Shown here piece by piece: positions 17,996 to 26,601 of a DNA stretch of 64,000 nt. Position 1 is the first letter of the stretch. Every line of letters starts with the position of its first letter. Source of the stretch: Cyanobium sp. PLM2.Bin73 (GTDB taxonomy: Bacteria; Cyanobacteriota; Cyanobacteriia; PCC-6307; Cyanobiaceae); contig REEV01000059.1 of NCBI GenBank assembly GCA_007694915.1, forward strand, positions 1-64,000, written 5' to 3'. Below the pieces are notes generated by a model. It saw only the letters and a list, made by a program, of their open reading frames with translations. It searched no databases and was not told the origin of the DNA. Made by a program: the position numbers and the translations under genes.

Positions 17996-18949
17996 ATGGC
18001 CGCGCACCCTCCCCTGCGCATCTCCGTGCTCGGCCGTGGGGCCTGGGGGGGCACCCTGGCTGCGCTCTGGCAGCGCCAGGGCCATCGCCTGCGCTGCTGG
18101 TCGCGGCGCGATGGCGGCGATCCGGCCGCCCTGCTGGACGACGCCGACCTGGTGGTGGTGGCCGTGTCGATGGCCGGAGTGGGCCCCCTGGCGGCCGCCC
18201 TGGCTCCCGGCTGGCCCGCCAGCCTGCCGTTGCTGAGCTGCAGCAAGGGCATCGATCTGGCGTGCCTCACCACCGCCAGCCGCATCTGGCTCCAGCACGG
18301 CCTGCGGGCCCCCATGCTGGTGCTGAGCGGGCCCAACCTCGCCGCTGAACTGGCCCGGGACCTGCCGGCCGCCAGTGTGCTGGCCAGCAGCGCAGCGGCG
18401 GTGGCTGCCGACCTGCAGGCCCGCCTCAGTGGCCACACGCTGCGGCTTTACACCAACGACGACCCGGTGGGCACCGAGGTGGCCGGCGCCCTCAAGAACG
18501 TGATCGCCCTGGCGGCCGGTCTCTGCGACGGCCTGCAGCTGGGTGCCAACGCCCGCGCCGCCCTGCTCACCCGTGGCCTGGCCGAGATGGGGGTGGTGCT
18601 GGAGGGACTGGGGGGCTCCCCCGCCAGCCTCTATGGGCTGGCGGGGCTGGGGGATCTGCTGGCCACCGCCACCAGTCCCCTCAGCCGCAACTACCGCTGC
18701 GGCCTGCTGCTGGCCGAGGGCCTGGGGCTTGAGGCCGCTGCAGAGCACATCGGCGCCACGGTGGAAGGACCCCGCACCGCCAGGGCGGCGCTGGCCCTGG
18801 CCGGGCCCCGCGGCTGGAGCCTGCCGGTCTGTGAGCAGGTGGTGGCCGTGCTCGACGGCCGCCGCACCCCGCCCGAGGCCGCCCGGGCGCTGATGGAGCG
18901 CCAGCTGCGTGCCGAGGCCCTGCCCAGTCAGCCTTGGCCACCAGCATGA
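17996..18949 (+). CDS. gpsA: Glycerol-3-phosphate dehydrogenase [NAD(P)+]
   Basis: 317 residues. It reduces dihydroxyacetone phosphate to sn-glycerol 3-phosphate, the backbone for membrane lipids. The N-terminal Rossmann motif reads [14 protein letters not shown] (the family usually has GAGNWG; here Arg and Ala replace Ala and Asn). [15 protein letters not shown] and [16 protein letters not shown], with the catalytic Lys near residue 165, are all present. Cytoplasmic. The stop overlaps the PhzF gene start (ATGA), so the two are cotranscribed. The gene is divergent from the SDR gene. Confidence 0.92.
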   Translation: MAAHPPLRISVLGRGAWGGTLAALWQRQGHRLRCWSRRDGGDPAALLDDADLVVVAVSMAGVGPLAAALAPGWPASLPLLSCSKGIDLACLTTASRIWLQHGLRAPMLVLSGPNLAAELARDLPAASVLASSAAAVAADLQARLSGHTLRLYTNDDPVGTEVAGALKNVIALAAGLCDGLQLGANARAALLTRGLAEMGVVLEGLGGSPASLYGLAGLGDLLATATSPLSRNYRCGLLLAEGLGLEAAAEHIGATVEGPRTARAALALAGPRGWSLPVCEQVVAVLDGRRTPPEAARALMERQLRAEALPSQPWPPA

Positions 18950-19908
18950 CCGTGCCCACCCCTGTCACGGCCCCTGGCGGAGCTCTGCCCGCCCTGCTGG
19001 TGGAAGCCTTTGCCGAGCGCCCCTGCAGCGGCAACGGTGCCGCCGTGGTGCTGTTGCACCAGCCGCTGGACGCCACCGTGCTCCAGGCCGTGGCCGCCAG
19101 CCTGCAGCAGTCGGAAACGGCGTTTCTGCTCTGCATCGGCGAGCGCTGGCTGCTGCGCTGGTTCACCCCCACCTGCGAGGTGGAGCTCTGCGGCCATGCC
19201 ACCCTGGCCGCCACCCTGGCTCTCGGCCACTGGGGGCTGCTCGAGCCGGGCACCTGCCTGGCGCTGCACAGCCGCAGCGGGCCCCTGGCCGTGGCGCTTG
19301 AGCCAGGGCGCCCGGATGCCGCGCGGATCGAGCTGCCGGCCGGCGTCCTGCAGCCCGTGGCCGCCGAACCCGCGCTGCTGGCCTACCTCCAGCGTCACCT
19401 GGGCGTGGCACCGGAGGCCTGCTGGCACTCGACGCTCAACTACCGGGTGGTGCTGCTGCCGGCAGCGGCGCCCCTGGCCGGTGCCCACCTGCCCGCCGCA
19501 GAGCTGCCTCAGCCGGTGCGCCCCGGACTGGTGCTGATGCAGGCCCTGACGGAGGGCTCCACCGCCACGGTGCTGGGCAGGCCCTGCCACTACCAGCTTC
19601 GCTTTCTGGCCCCGGGCCTGGGCATTCCCGAGGATCCTGTCACCGGATCGGCCCATGCCCTGGTGGCGCCCTGGTGGCTGCAGCGGCTGGGCCTGAGCGC
19701 AGTGGTGGGCTGGCAGTGTTCCCACCGGGCCGGCGGGATGGTGTGCGAAGCGGCATCTTCAGGCATGATCCGCCTGTGCGGAGCGGGTCACCTGCTGTGG
19801 GATGGAACCTTGCGACTAGGTCCCTGGCCCAGGGGCGAGCGGCCTTCGGGCGCCTGCGATCGGCAGCCGCCGGCCTCAGGGGCCGGCTGGCATTCCCTGC
19901 TGCCCTGA
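18946..19908 (+). CDS. PhzF-family isomerase-like protein
   Basis: About 320 residues of the PhzF / diaminopimelate-epimerase-like fold. Conserved blocks are VEAFAERPCSGNGAAVVL near the start, QSETAF with the catalytic Glu near residue 48, WFTPTCEVELCGHATLA, GIPEDPVTGSAHA and CSHRAGGM. Proteins of this family isomerise or cyclise small hydroxy acids in varied pathways; most cyanobacterial members have no assigned substrate and no phenazine pathway should be inferred. ATG 18946 overlaps the gpsA stop. The C-terminal 40 residues after LGPWPRG are poorly conserved in character and partly overlap upstream reading options of the next gene. Confidence 0.82.
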   Translation: MTVPTPVTAPGGALPALLVEAFAERPCSGNGAAVVLLHQPLDATVLQAVAASLQQSETAFLLCIGERWLLRWFTPTCEVELCGHATLAATLALGHWGLLEPGTCLALHSRSGPLAVALEPGRPDAARIELPAGVLQPVAAEPALLAYLQRHLGVAPEACWHSTLNYRVVLLPAAAPLAGAHLPAAELPQPVRPGLVLMQALTEGSTATVLGRPCHYQLRFLAPGLGIPEDPVTGSAHALVAPWWLQRLGLSAVVGWQCSHRAGGMVCEAASSGMIRLCGAGHLLWDGTLRLGPWPRGERPSGACDRQPPASGAGWHSLLP

Positions 19909-19934
19909 GGCTGCGGTCGCCCTTCGCGCTGCAG

Positions 19935-20921
19935 ATGCTGGTGCTCACCCCCCTGGCGCTGTTCGCCGTCAGCGTGGGCTACGTGGCCCAGAGCCTGGCC
20001 CCCAGGCCCCAGGCGGTGAGCCAGGGCGACCTGCTCGACACGCTTCTGGAGATGCCGGCGCCGGCCAGCCAGATCGACACCTTCAGAGCCGCCCAGCAGC
20101 TGCGTGACCTGGAGGCCCAGCGGGCCGAGGTGGAGGGCGTGGCCGCCGCCGCCAGCGCGGCCTCCAGCTCCGGCATTCCCACCCTCGTGGAGCCGGCCGC
20201 CGCCGCCGCCGTGGATCTGGAGATCCGGGTGGCCCTGTTGGGGGTGGGGGCCTCCCCCGCGCTCTCGGCCCAGGGGCCCTGGCAGCTGCTGAGCCGCGAT
20301 GGCGCCGTGCTCCAGCAGGGCGCCGCCGGCGACAGGGTGCAGCTCGGCGGCCTCTGGGCTGGCGGACCCGAGGTCTGGCTGCAGACCAGTGGGCCTGCCC
20401 TGCTGGTGAACGGCCAGCCCTACGCCGGACGGCTGCGGCTGCTGCAGCAGAATGGACAGCTGCGGGTGGTCAACCATCTGGGGCTGGAGCGCTACATCAG
20501 TTCGGTGGTGGGTGCCGAGATGCCCAGCAGCTGGTCGATGGAGGCCCTGCGCGCCCAGGCCGTGGCCGCCCGCTCCTACGCCCTGGCCCACATGGCCCGC
20601 CCGGCCGACCCCCACTGGCACCTGGGCGACACCACCCGCTGGCAGGCCTACCGGGGGCTGAGCAGCGTCAACGACCGCACCCGCGAAGCCGCCGACAGCA
20701 CCGCCGGACTGATCCTCAGCTACCAGGGAGCGATCGTGGAGAGCCTCTACGCCGCCACCTACCAGCTCACCCAGGAGGCCCACGGCCGCTACGGAGCGAG
20801 CATGAGCCAGCACGGCGCCCAGGATCTCGCCCGTCAGGGGTACACCTACAACCAGATTCTGGGCCACTACTACCAGGGCGCCTCGCTGGCGCGCCTCCAG
20901 GCCGGTGGTGGGGCGAGCTGA
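19935..20921 (+). CDS. SpoIID/LytB-domain protein
   Basis: Exported or membrane-anchored protein of about 328 residues from ATG 19935. A hydrophobic N-terminal segment (LVLTPLALFAVSVGYVAQSL) is followed by a helical, alanine-rich spacer. The SpoIID/LytB domain starts about residue 180: HLGLERYISSVVGAEMPSSW, EALRAQAVAARSYAL, then TRWQAYRGL and the final MSQHGAQDLARQGYTYNQIL. SpoIID proteins are peptidoglycan lytic transglycosylases or their relatives; in cyanobacteria the role is unclear. A GTG at 19797 would add a basic N-terminal extension that could act as the n-region of the signal, but overlaps the PhzF gene by 112 bases. The end overlaps the next gene. Confidence 0.82.
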   Translation: MLVLTPLALFAVSVGYVAQSLAPRPQAVSQGDLLDTLLEMPAPASQIDTFRAAQQLRDLEAQRAEVEGVAAAASAASSSGIPTLVEPAAAAAVDLEIRVALLGVGASPALSAQGPWQLLSRDGAVLQQGAAGDRVQLGGLWAGGPEVWLQTSGPALLVNGQPYAGRLRLLQQNGQLRVVNHLGLERYISSVVGAEMPSSWSMEALRAQAVAARSYALAHMARPADPHWHLGDTTRWQAYRGLSSVNDRTREAADSTAGLILSYQGAIVESLYAATYQLTQEAHGRYGASMSQHGAQDLARQGYTYNQILGHYYQGASLARLQAGGGAS

Positions 20922-21780
20922 GCGGATCTGGCAGGAGGCGCTGGAGAGGTCCAGGCGGGCCGAGGCCATCGGCGCCCTGGTTCCCCTCAGCACCGAACGC
21001 CTGAGCTACCCCGAGCTGGAGCCCTTCAGCCTGCGGAGGTTGCTCAGCAAGACCCCCAAGCATCTGCGCGGGGGGGGGCCCAAACCCAATCCCTTCCTCC
21101 CCTGGGAGCCCGACCTGGAGGTGCGACGCCTGGCCGACGCACACGTGGTGCTGCTCAACAAATACCCGGTTCAGCCGGGCCATGTGCTGGTGATCACCCA
21201 GCAGTGGCAGCCCCAGGCGGGTTGGTTGCGGCCGCTCGACTGGGCGGCTGTGGCGCACGTGGGGGGCGACACCGGCGGGCTGTGGTTCTTCAACAGCTGC
21301 GCGGCCGCCGGCGCCAGCCAGCCCCACCGCCATCTCCAGCTGCTGCCACGGCGCAGCGGCGAAGCCAGCTGTCCGCTGGCCGCCCTGTTCATCGAGCAGC
21401 TGCGTGACCCGGCCCCAGCCGGCGGCGGCGCTCGCTGGCCCTGGCGCTACGCCCTCAGCCCCCGCGAGCACGGCCACCCATCCGCCTCCGAAGAGGCCAG
21501 GGCGGAGGAACTGCAGCGGCTCTACCAGGCCCATGCGGCGGCCCTGGGGCTGGGTGATCCGGCCCATGACCCCCAGCCCCGCCATCCCTACAACCTGCTG
21601 TTCGACGACACCTGGTTCCTCACCGTGCGCCGGGAGCGCGAGCACTGCGCCGGCTTCAGCCTCAACGCCCTGGGCTTCGCCGGCTACCTGCTGGTGAGTG
21701 AACGCTCCGACCTGGGCTGGCTGCTGGAGCATGGCCCCTGGGAACTGCTGCGCCGGGTGTCCTCTCCCCGGCCGCACTGA
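20905..21780 (+). CDS. ATP adenylyltransferase / Ap4A phosphorylase
   Basis: 291-residue member of the Apa2-type diadenosine tetraphosphate phosphorylase family (HIT-like superfamily). It would phosphorolyse Ap4A to ADP and ATP. Motifs are PFLPWEPDL, LLNKYPVQPGHVLVIT, and the nucleotidyl-transfer site GASQPHRHLQLLP near residues 136-148 with the H-x-H pair; the C-terminus has HPYNLLFDDTWFL and SLNALGFAGYLLV. Two adjacent GTG codons (20905 and 20908) can serve as start, inside the end of the SpoIID gene. Cytoplasmic; role in nucleotide homeostasis under stress is inferred from the family. Confidence 0.87.
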   Translation: MVGRAERIWQEALERSRRAEAIGALVPLSTERLSYPELEPFSLRRLLSKTPKHLRGGGPKPNPFLPWEPDLEVRRLADAHVVLLNKYPVQPGHVLVITQQWQPQAGWLRPLDWAAVAHVGGDTGGLWFFNSCAAAGASQPHRHLQLLPRRSGEASCPLAALFIEQLRDPAPAGGGARWPWRYALSPREHGHPSASEEARAEELQRLYQAHAAALGLGDPAHDPQPRHPYNLLFDDTWFLTVRREREHCAGFSLNALGFAGYLLVSERSDLGWLLEHGPWELLRRVSSPRPH

Positions 21781-21911
21781 GTGCAGCAGGCCAGGAGCAG
21801 CGGCCAGGGCGCAGATTCCGTGGTTTCACGGTTGCGTCTGGCCCGCCAGCTGCCGCTCTCTGGAAAGAGACGAGCCCAACCGGGAACGTCCTCCCCTTTC
21901 CATCTGCTGTT

Positions 21912-22676
21912 ATGTCCACCCTCTCCGCCTCCCCGGCCCTGCCCCGCGGCATCCAGCGCCGCAACCGGCGCATCGAGCAGTACCGCGACCTGGTGCGGCC
22001 GATTGCCCTCCATTACCAGCAGCGCTGCGCCGAGCCGCTCGACGACCTGATTCAGGTGGGCCTGCTGGGCCTGCTGCGGGCGGCGGAGCTCTACCGCCCC
22101 GACACCAGCACCCCCTTCAGCGCCTTTGCCCGGCCCCATGTGCGTGGCGCCATCCTTCACTACCTGCGGGATCTCGCGGCTCCGGTGCGCCTGCCCCGCC
22201 GTCTGGAGGAGCGCCGTCAGCAACTCGGCCGTCTGCGCCGCCAGTGGCCCTGCCGGGGGGCCGCTGAACCGAGCGCCGAGCAGCTGCGGCAGGCGATGGG
22301 GCTCAACCGGCGCCAGTGGCAGGAGCTGGAGCGCTGCCTGCCCCTGCAGAAGCCACTCAGCCTCGATGAGGCCCTGATGGAGGAACGGCAGGAGGTGGTG
22401 GGCGATGCCCCCGGCTCCGCCGCCGTGGGGCCCGGGCCCGAAGCCCGGGGGCCTGAAGCCACGGAGCTGCTCAGTCAGCTGGAGGAGCCGCTGCGGGCCG
22501 TGGTGGAGCGGGTGGTGCTGGCGGGCTGGAGCTACCGGCGCACCGCGGAGCAGCTGCAGGTCAGCCCGATGACGGTGCAGCGGCGGCTGCGCCGCGGACT
22601 GGAACAGCTGCGCCGGCTGCTCAGCCCTGGGGCTGCTGTCCCTCGTCTCGCTGCATCTGGCGCTCCAGGGTGCTGA
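21912..22676 (+). CDS. RNA polymerase sigma factor, sigma-70 family (group 3-like)
   Basis: 254 residues. Region 2 has DDLIQVGLLGLLRAAELY and FSAFARPHVRGAILHYLRD (about 42-85), the pattern of SigF/SigB-like alternative factors. Region 4 at the C-terminus has GWSYRRTAEQLQVSPMTVQRRLRRGLEQL with a helix-turn-helix. A region 3-like helix with SAEQLRQAMGLNRRQWQ lies between. Compared with housekeeping sigma factors it lacks region 1 and the long non-conserved region, so it probably directs a stress or cell-surface regulon. The 3' end overlaps a small convergent gene. Its targets cannot be named from this window. Confidence 0.85.
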   Translation: MSTLSASPALPRGIQRRNRRIEQYRDLVRPIALHYQQRCAEPLDDLIQVGLLGLLRAAELYRPDTSTPFSAFARPHVRGAILHYLRDLAAPVRLPRRLEERRQQLGRLRRQWPCRGAAEPSAEQLRQAMGLNRRQWQELERCLPLQKPLSLDEALMEERQEVVGDAPGSAAVGPGPEARGPEATELLSQLEEPLRAVVERVVLAGWSYRRTAEQLQVSPMTVQRRLRRGLEQLRRLLSPGAAVPRLAASGAPGC

Positions 22677-22803
22677 TGGAGGCCTCCAGGGCGGCCAGCT
22701 GACGCTCGGCGCCATCCCGCCAGAAGCGCAGCATCCTCAACTTGCGCTCCTGGTGGCGCCGCAGAGGGCTGCCCGAAGCTCCATCGTCGCGGCAGCAACC
22801 CAT
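22621..22803 (-). CDS. Small helical hypothetical protein, convergent with the sigma gene
   Basis: About 60 residues from ATG 22803. The central part HQERKLRMLRFWRDGAERQLAALEASI is a strongly amphipathic helix, continued by STLERQMQRDE. No domain recognised. It overlaps the 3' end of the sigma factor gene on the opposite strand by 56 bases, so expression of one could affect the other. Evidence that it is real is limited to the well-formed heptad pattern and a remembered resemblance to small picocyanobacterial proteins; it could be a shadow of the sigma gene's end, although most of it lies outside that gene. Confidence 0.5.
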   Translation of the reverse strand: MGCCRDDGASGSPLRRHQERKLRMLRFWRDGAERQLAALEASISTLERQMQRDEGQQPQG

Positions 22804-22813
22804 TGGGGGAAAC

Positions 22814-22933
22814 ATGGCACACTTGCTGAGTTTCTTGGTTCTAGCCGGTGTCGTGGGTCAGGCGGGAGGCCTGGGCCTGATCGGTTCCAGCCCCCCACGC
22901 CGGCTCCTGCTCTTCGATCCCTGCAACGCTTGA
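22814..22933 (+). other. Possible 39-codon leader ORF before the DUF3370 gene
   Basis: ATG 22814, preceded by GGGGGAAAC, opens a 39-codon frame with a hydrophobic start (MAHLLSFLVLAGVVGQAGG) that stops with a TGA overlapping the TTG start of the DUF3370 gene (TTGA). It could be a translationally coupled leader, or chance. Confidence 0.3.
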
Positions 22934-24522
22934 TTTCCGTCGCTTCCCTGTCCCTGCGGCCATTGGCGGCCAGCCTGCTCACCGTGGCCGTGCTGGCCCC
23001 GGCCGCTCCAGCCCAGGCCTACGTGGCCCTGATGGCAGGCCAGCGGGCCCGCCCCCTGGAAGGCACGTTCAACGAGGTGCCCGTGCTGCACTCCAACCAG
23101 CCGGAGGAGGTGGAGGGGCCTGGCATCCTGATCAGCACCGAGCCGGGGGTGTCCTACGCGGCTGAAACCGGCCAGGCGCTGCAGAACGCCGCTTACACCT
23201 TCAATGGTGACTTCGGGGTGCACATGCACCACAAGTACTTCCCCAACTACCGGGGTCAGATCCGCCCGCAGGACCGGCGCACCGAACTCACCCTGGGGCT
23301 GATCCTCACCAATCCCGGCACCCGTCCGGTGACCGTGCAGTTCGAGCGCGGTGCAGTCCGCAACAGCTTCCAGGCTCCCTATCTGGGCACCCACAAGATG
23401 GGGGTCAGGCCCCTGGGCGTCCGGCCCTGGAACACCGGCCCCGGCGATGCCACGGCGGTGCAGATGCTGCGCGGCAGCCTCGACCGGGAGCTGATGCAGT
23501 CGGTGCGGATCCCACCCCGCAGCCGCATTGTTCTGCTGCGCACCCAGTTGCCGGCTCTGGGCATCGCCAACGCGTTGCTGCGCGGCCGCAGCGATGGCCC
23601 CTTCCACATGGCGGTGGTGGCGGCCTCCAACCCCCGCAGCGACGCTGACCTGGTGGCGGTGCTGGACAGGCGCCGGCTGGCACCGGGCCGGGTGTACCTC
23701 AACATGCTCGGCGACATCCAGAACGGCCGCGTGTTCTCCCGCGTCGGCGGGGTGGCCATCGGTGACGCCTACACCGCCAGCCTGCGCCACGACCTGCGCA
23801 GCCAGGGCCCCCTGCACGTGCCGTTCACCAGCACCAAGCGCCATAACTTCGGCACCCGTGACATCCAGATCAACCCTCTGGCGGTGCGGATGCTGGATTC
23901 CTCCCTCGACAACGTGGGCACCTACGGGGTGCGCTTCGACATCGACCTGGAGCTCTACGGCAATGGCCCCTACGAACTGGTGATGAGCCATCCCACCCTC
24001 CCGGGCCGCCCGCAATTCACGGCCTTCCGTGGGTCCCTGCAGGTGCGCACCCGTGACGGGGTCGAGGAGATGCACCTGGGCATGCAGTCGGGTGACAGCC
24101 ATGCCCTCACCACCCTCAACCTGCTGCCGAACGTGAGCAATCCGGTGCGCGTCAGCCTGGTGTATCCAGCCGACGCCACACCGGGGCACCTGCTCAGTGT
24201 GGTGCCGGCCAGCCAGCTGGCCATGGTGCAGGCCCGTCAGGCCGCCGAGCAGCCGGCCAGCGCCCCTGTGGCGACACCGGCTGCCGTGGCCCCGCGCCCC
24301 CAGCCCATTCCCCAGAACCGGCCGGCGCCTCCGGTGCAGCCTGCCGCACTGCCCCAGCAGCGCCAGGTCGCCCCCCAGCCGCGCCAGATCCAGCGGCCGC
24401 CGGCCAACCTCCCCCAGACCGCCCCGGTGCGCATGCAGGGCGTCAGTCCCGGTTTGCTGGAGCGCTACCAGGAGGCAGTCGATGCCCAGCAGGAGGTGAT
24501 GCGGGGCCTGTTGGGCAACTGA
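22930..24522 (+). CDS. Secreted DUF3370-family protein
   Basis: About 530 residues, exported. A signal peptide (SLRPLAASLLTVAVLAPAAPAQA) opens the protein, followed by a beta-rich domain matching the cyanobacterial DUF3370 family: LEGTFNEVPVLHSNQPE, FNGDFGVHMHHKYFPN, and NPGTRPVTVQFERGA (about 25-145), extending to about residue 425. The final 100 residues are proline- and glutamine-rich linker plus a helix (SPGLLERYQEAVDAQQEVMRGLL). The function of the family is unknown; location in the periplasm or cell surface is inferred. No ATG is available at the signal peptide, so I use TTG 22930; longer GTG readings place non-signal sequence first. Confidence 0.8.
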   Translation: MISVASLSLRPLAASLLTVAVLAPAAPAQAYVALMAGQRARPLEGTFNEVPVLHSNQPEEVEGPGILISTEPGVSYAAETGQALQNAAYTFNGDFGVHMHHKYFPNYRGQIRPQDRRTELTLGLILTNPGTRPVTVQFERGAVRNSFQAPYLGTHKMGVRPLGVRPWNTGPGDATAVQMLRGSLDRELMQSVRIPPRSRIVLLRTQLPALGIANALLRGRSDGPFHMAVVAASNPRSDADLVAVLDRRRLAPGRVYLNMLGDIQNGRVFSRVGGVAIGDAYTASLRHDLRSQGPLHVPFTSTKRHNFGTRDIQINPLAVRMLDSSLDNVGTYGVRFDIDLELYGNGPYELVMSHPTLPGRPQFTAFRGSLQVRTRDGVEEMHLGMQSGDSHALTTLNLLPNVSNPVRVSLVYPADATPGHLLSVVPASQLAMVQARQAAEQPASAPVATPAAVAPRPQPIPQNRPAPPVQPAALPQQRQVAPQPRQIQRPPANLPQTAPVRMQGVSPGLLERYQEAVDAQQEVMRGLLGN

Positions 24523-24542
24523 CCCGTCGCAACGCCAGGGCC

Positions 24543-25655
24543 GTGCCTGAGGACGACTTCCAGGGCGATCCGCCCCAGCGCAGCATCCAGCTCAAGCTCA
24601 GTACCGAGCTGGTGGCCCACCTCGACGCCCTGAAGGGGGAATACGGCCTGCGCAGCCGCGGCGCCATCGTCGAGCGGCTGCTGCGCAACATCCTCGATCC
24701 CGACGACGTTGATGCGGACGGCGATGGGCCTGGGGCCTCAGACGCCGCGCGCGCCGCTTCCGGCGGCTCTGCCAGCCCCGAAGCGCCCCCGGCAGAGGAG
24801 CGGCAGACGGGGCTGTTTGATGAACGGGGCAGCCTGGTGCTCGTGGCCCGGGAGGGTGGCGATGAGCTGGCGCTGGACCTGGCCTTCGACTCCGGTTTCG
24901 ATCGTGACGAGCCGGGGGAGGCCCCCAGCGCAGATGGGTCGCGGAGCGCCCAGCCGTCCCCGCGCCCCGGCCCTGGCCGGGGCATCGACCTGCCCGGATT
25001 CGTGCGCCGACGCTCCGAGCAGGTTCGCCGCAGCCTGCAACCACCACCTGAGGGCGCCGTGGACGGGGCCGACCCGCTGCCCCACCTGGGAGCCGAGCTG
25101 ATCGAACGGGCCATGGACCGGGCCGCCAGCCACTGGCTCGAGCTTTACGGCAAGCCTGCCCATCCGGCGGTGCTGGAGGCCTCGATGGTGTGGCTGGCCC
25201 AGGACATCTGGCCCCAGTGCGACCTGAGCGAGGGCCGGCCCTTCAGCTGGACCCTGGTCTGCCAGGTGATGGGGGGGCTGTCTCCGGCCTGGCCGCAGGG
25301 TCCAGCCAGCTTCGAGCGGGTGATGGCGGCGGCCGGCATTCTCGAGGACCCCTTCAGCGGATCCACCCTGGAGCTGCGGTTGCCCACCTTGATCCGGCGC
25401 TTCGTGCACCGCTTCCGCCGCCAGCGGCGAGGCACATCCTTCCAGACCCTGGAGCACACCATGACGCTCCATGGCGCGCTCAAGCTGCTGCAGTTGCCCA
25501 CCACCCCCGGGCATCGCCTGAGCCTTGGCGAGATCCGCGAGGCCTACCGGGAGATGGCCCTGGCCCACCACCCCGACTCCGGCGGTTCCGAGGAGACGAT
25601 GCGCCGCCTGAATGAGGCCTATCAGATGCTCAAGGAGCTCTACCGCCAATCCTGA
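24543..25655 (+). CDS. J-domain protein with an N-terminal ribbon-helix-helix-like segment
   Basis: 370 residues, soluble. Residues 13-50 (SIQLKLSTELVAHLDALK then SRGAIVERLLRNIL) resemble a ribbon-helix-helix DNA-binding unit of the CopG/Arc type. A disordered acidic region follows to about 165. A helical middle domain (LIERAMDRAASHWLELYGKP to about 300) is unrecognised. The C-terminus (315-370) is a J domain with the Hsp70-stimulating HPD motif in ALAHHPDSGG and LNEAYQMLKELY. This suggests a DnaK cochaperone with its own targeting or DNA-binding part. GTG start 20 bases after the DUF3370 stop, so the pair may be cotranscribed. The RHH assignment is by pattern only. Confidence 0.75.
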   Translation: MPEDDFQGDPPQRSIQLKLSTELVAHLDALKGEYGLRSRGAIVERLLRNILDPDDVDADGDGPGASDAARAASGGSASPEAPPAEERQTGLFDERGSLVLVAREGGDELALDLAFDSGFDRDEPGEAPSADGSRSAQPSPRPGPGRGIDLPGFVRRRSEQVRRSLQPPPEGAVDGADPLPHLGAELIERAMDRAASHWLELYGKPAHPAVLEASMVWLAQDIWPQCDLSEGRPFSWTLVCQVMGGLSPAWPQGPASFERVMAAAGILEDPFSGSTLELRLPTLIRRFVHRFRRQRRGTSFQTLEHTMTLHGALKLLQLPTTPGHRLSLGEIREAYREMALAHHPDSGGSEETMRRLNEAYQMLKELYRQS

Positions 25656-25895
25656 ACCTCACTCAGGCATCCCAGAGCAGACCTGCAGGGAGACTGAGAA
25701 TGGGTCTTGTTCGAGACTAGTGCGCGTGTCCCGCCAGGTTCTGGGGCGGCGCGGCTGCCCCTGCGCGAAAGCCAGGCTCAGGGCATGACTGTCACGCCCT
25801 GGCGGACGGATAGGGGTTCGAGGGGACAAAGGCCACGTCAGATCAGCGCCGTGAGCCAGGCCAGCGCCATGAACAGGAAGTCCCGGCCTGATCAG

Positions 25896-25918
25896 ATGGG
25901 TCTCGTTGCGGGACCCAT
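25896..25918. repeat. Inverted repeat (hairpin)
   Basis: ATGGGTC and GACCCAT form a perfect 7-base stem around a 9-base loop. The left arm and its continuation recur near 25699 as ATGGGTCTTGTT. A second inverted pair overlaps it: GTCTCGT at 25900 with ACGAGAC at 25931. There is no T-run, so it does not look like a terminator. Confidence 0.6.
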
Positions 25919-26290
25919 TAACCGACTCAGACGAGACAAAAGCGGCTCAATCGCGATGGCTGGAAGTGCTGAATTTCCAGTGATTTCAGATGTGCGTCGC
26001 ATGTCTTGGCCACCTGGCCCCGATTAGCGCATTGCTCGACTGATCTGCTTGCAGCTCTGCGGCCACGTCCATGGGCCAGAGCCTGGCCAGCCTGGTGTCC
26101 AACCCCCTGACCCTCTGCCAGAAACCCTTGATCTCAATGGTTTCTCCAGTTCTGCGTATCTGTGTGAGACACAGGTACGCCAGTGGTCATTGCGCACAGA
26201 CACGCTCTGCCCGGCGAGCGATCGGCCTCGACGCGCTGCCGCGCTCGCCAAGCCGTCTGTCCTGTCGCACTTATCTCGAATCGGGCTTAT

Positions 26291-26315
26291 TACTGGTCTC
26301 GAAACGCTTCCAGTA
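26291..26315. repeat. Inverted repeat (hairpin)
   Basis: TACTGG and CCAGTA form a perfect 6-base stem around a 13-base loop that contains TCTCGAA; CGAGAC follows directly on the 3' side. It belongs to the group of GTCTCG/CGAGAC elements in this gene-free region. Confidence 0.5.
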
Positions 26316-26526
26316 CGAGACTCCCGCGCCAGGTCAATGCTCTTGCTTGGCTCGTTCAAGTCCCGCGACGTGTCCCAGTACAAAACTTTGATGGGACGGC
26401 TGAGCACCCTGTGTATCGCCCCTGGTTCTCTCCGTCCGGCTGTCCTCCTCGGCCTGATCCAGCTGCTGTCATCCAGGCAGCGGTCATCGGTGATGGAATG
26501 TCGAAGGTGAGACTTGAGCCTGGACC

Positions 26527-26564
26527 AACAAAAAGACCCGGACGAGACAGGCTCGACCGGGTCT
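26527..26564 (-). terminator. Rho-independent terminator of apcD
   Basis: Read on the minus strand, AGACCCGG and CCGGGTCT form a perfect 8-base stem (26557-26564 with 26534-26541) around a 15-base loop, followed at once by a TTTTTG run. It lies about 37 bases after the apcD stop codon and is the clearest intrinsic terminator here. Confidence 0.88.
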
Positions 26565-26601
26565 GGGACTGAGGAGCGCTGCCGTGGCAGAGGCGCGAGG
26601 C

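Larger units (their letters stand above)
25656..26526. other. 870-base stretch without a credible gene
   Basis: The longest gene-free stretch in the window, between the ends of the J-domain gene (plus) and apcD (minus). Its base composition is visibly less GC-biased than flanking genes. The longest frames (about 100-150 codons at 25707 and 26049) have no domain, no regular codon pattern and no supported start. Instead the words GTCTCG or CGAGAC recur at about 25712, 25900, 25932, 26296 and 26316, with one more inside the apcD terminator loop, and two well-formed hairpins are present. It may hold a small RNA, a decayed gene or a structured spacer. Confidence 0.6.

Noticed and set aside
18946-19908. 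Phenazine biosynthesis from the PhzF gene name
   Set aside because: No other phz genes are in the window, and PhzF-like proteins are widespread in organisms that make no phenazine.
26049-26510. A 153-codon open frame in the gene-free region
   Set aside because: No domain, no regular codon pattern and no start context; it crosses the hairpin elements.
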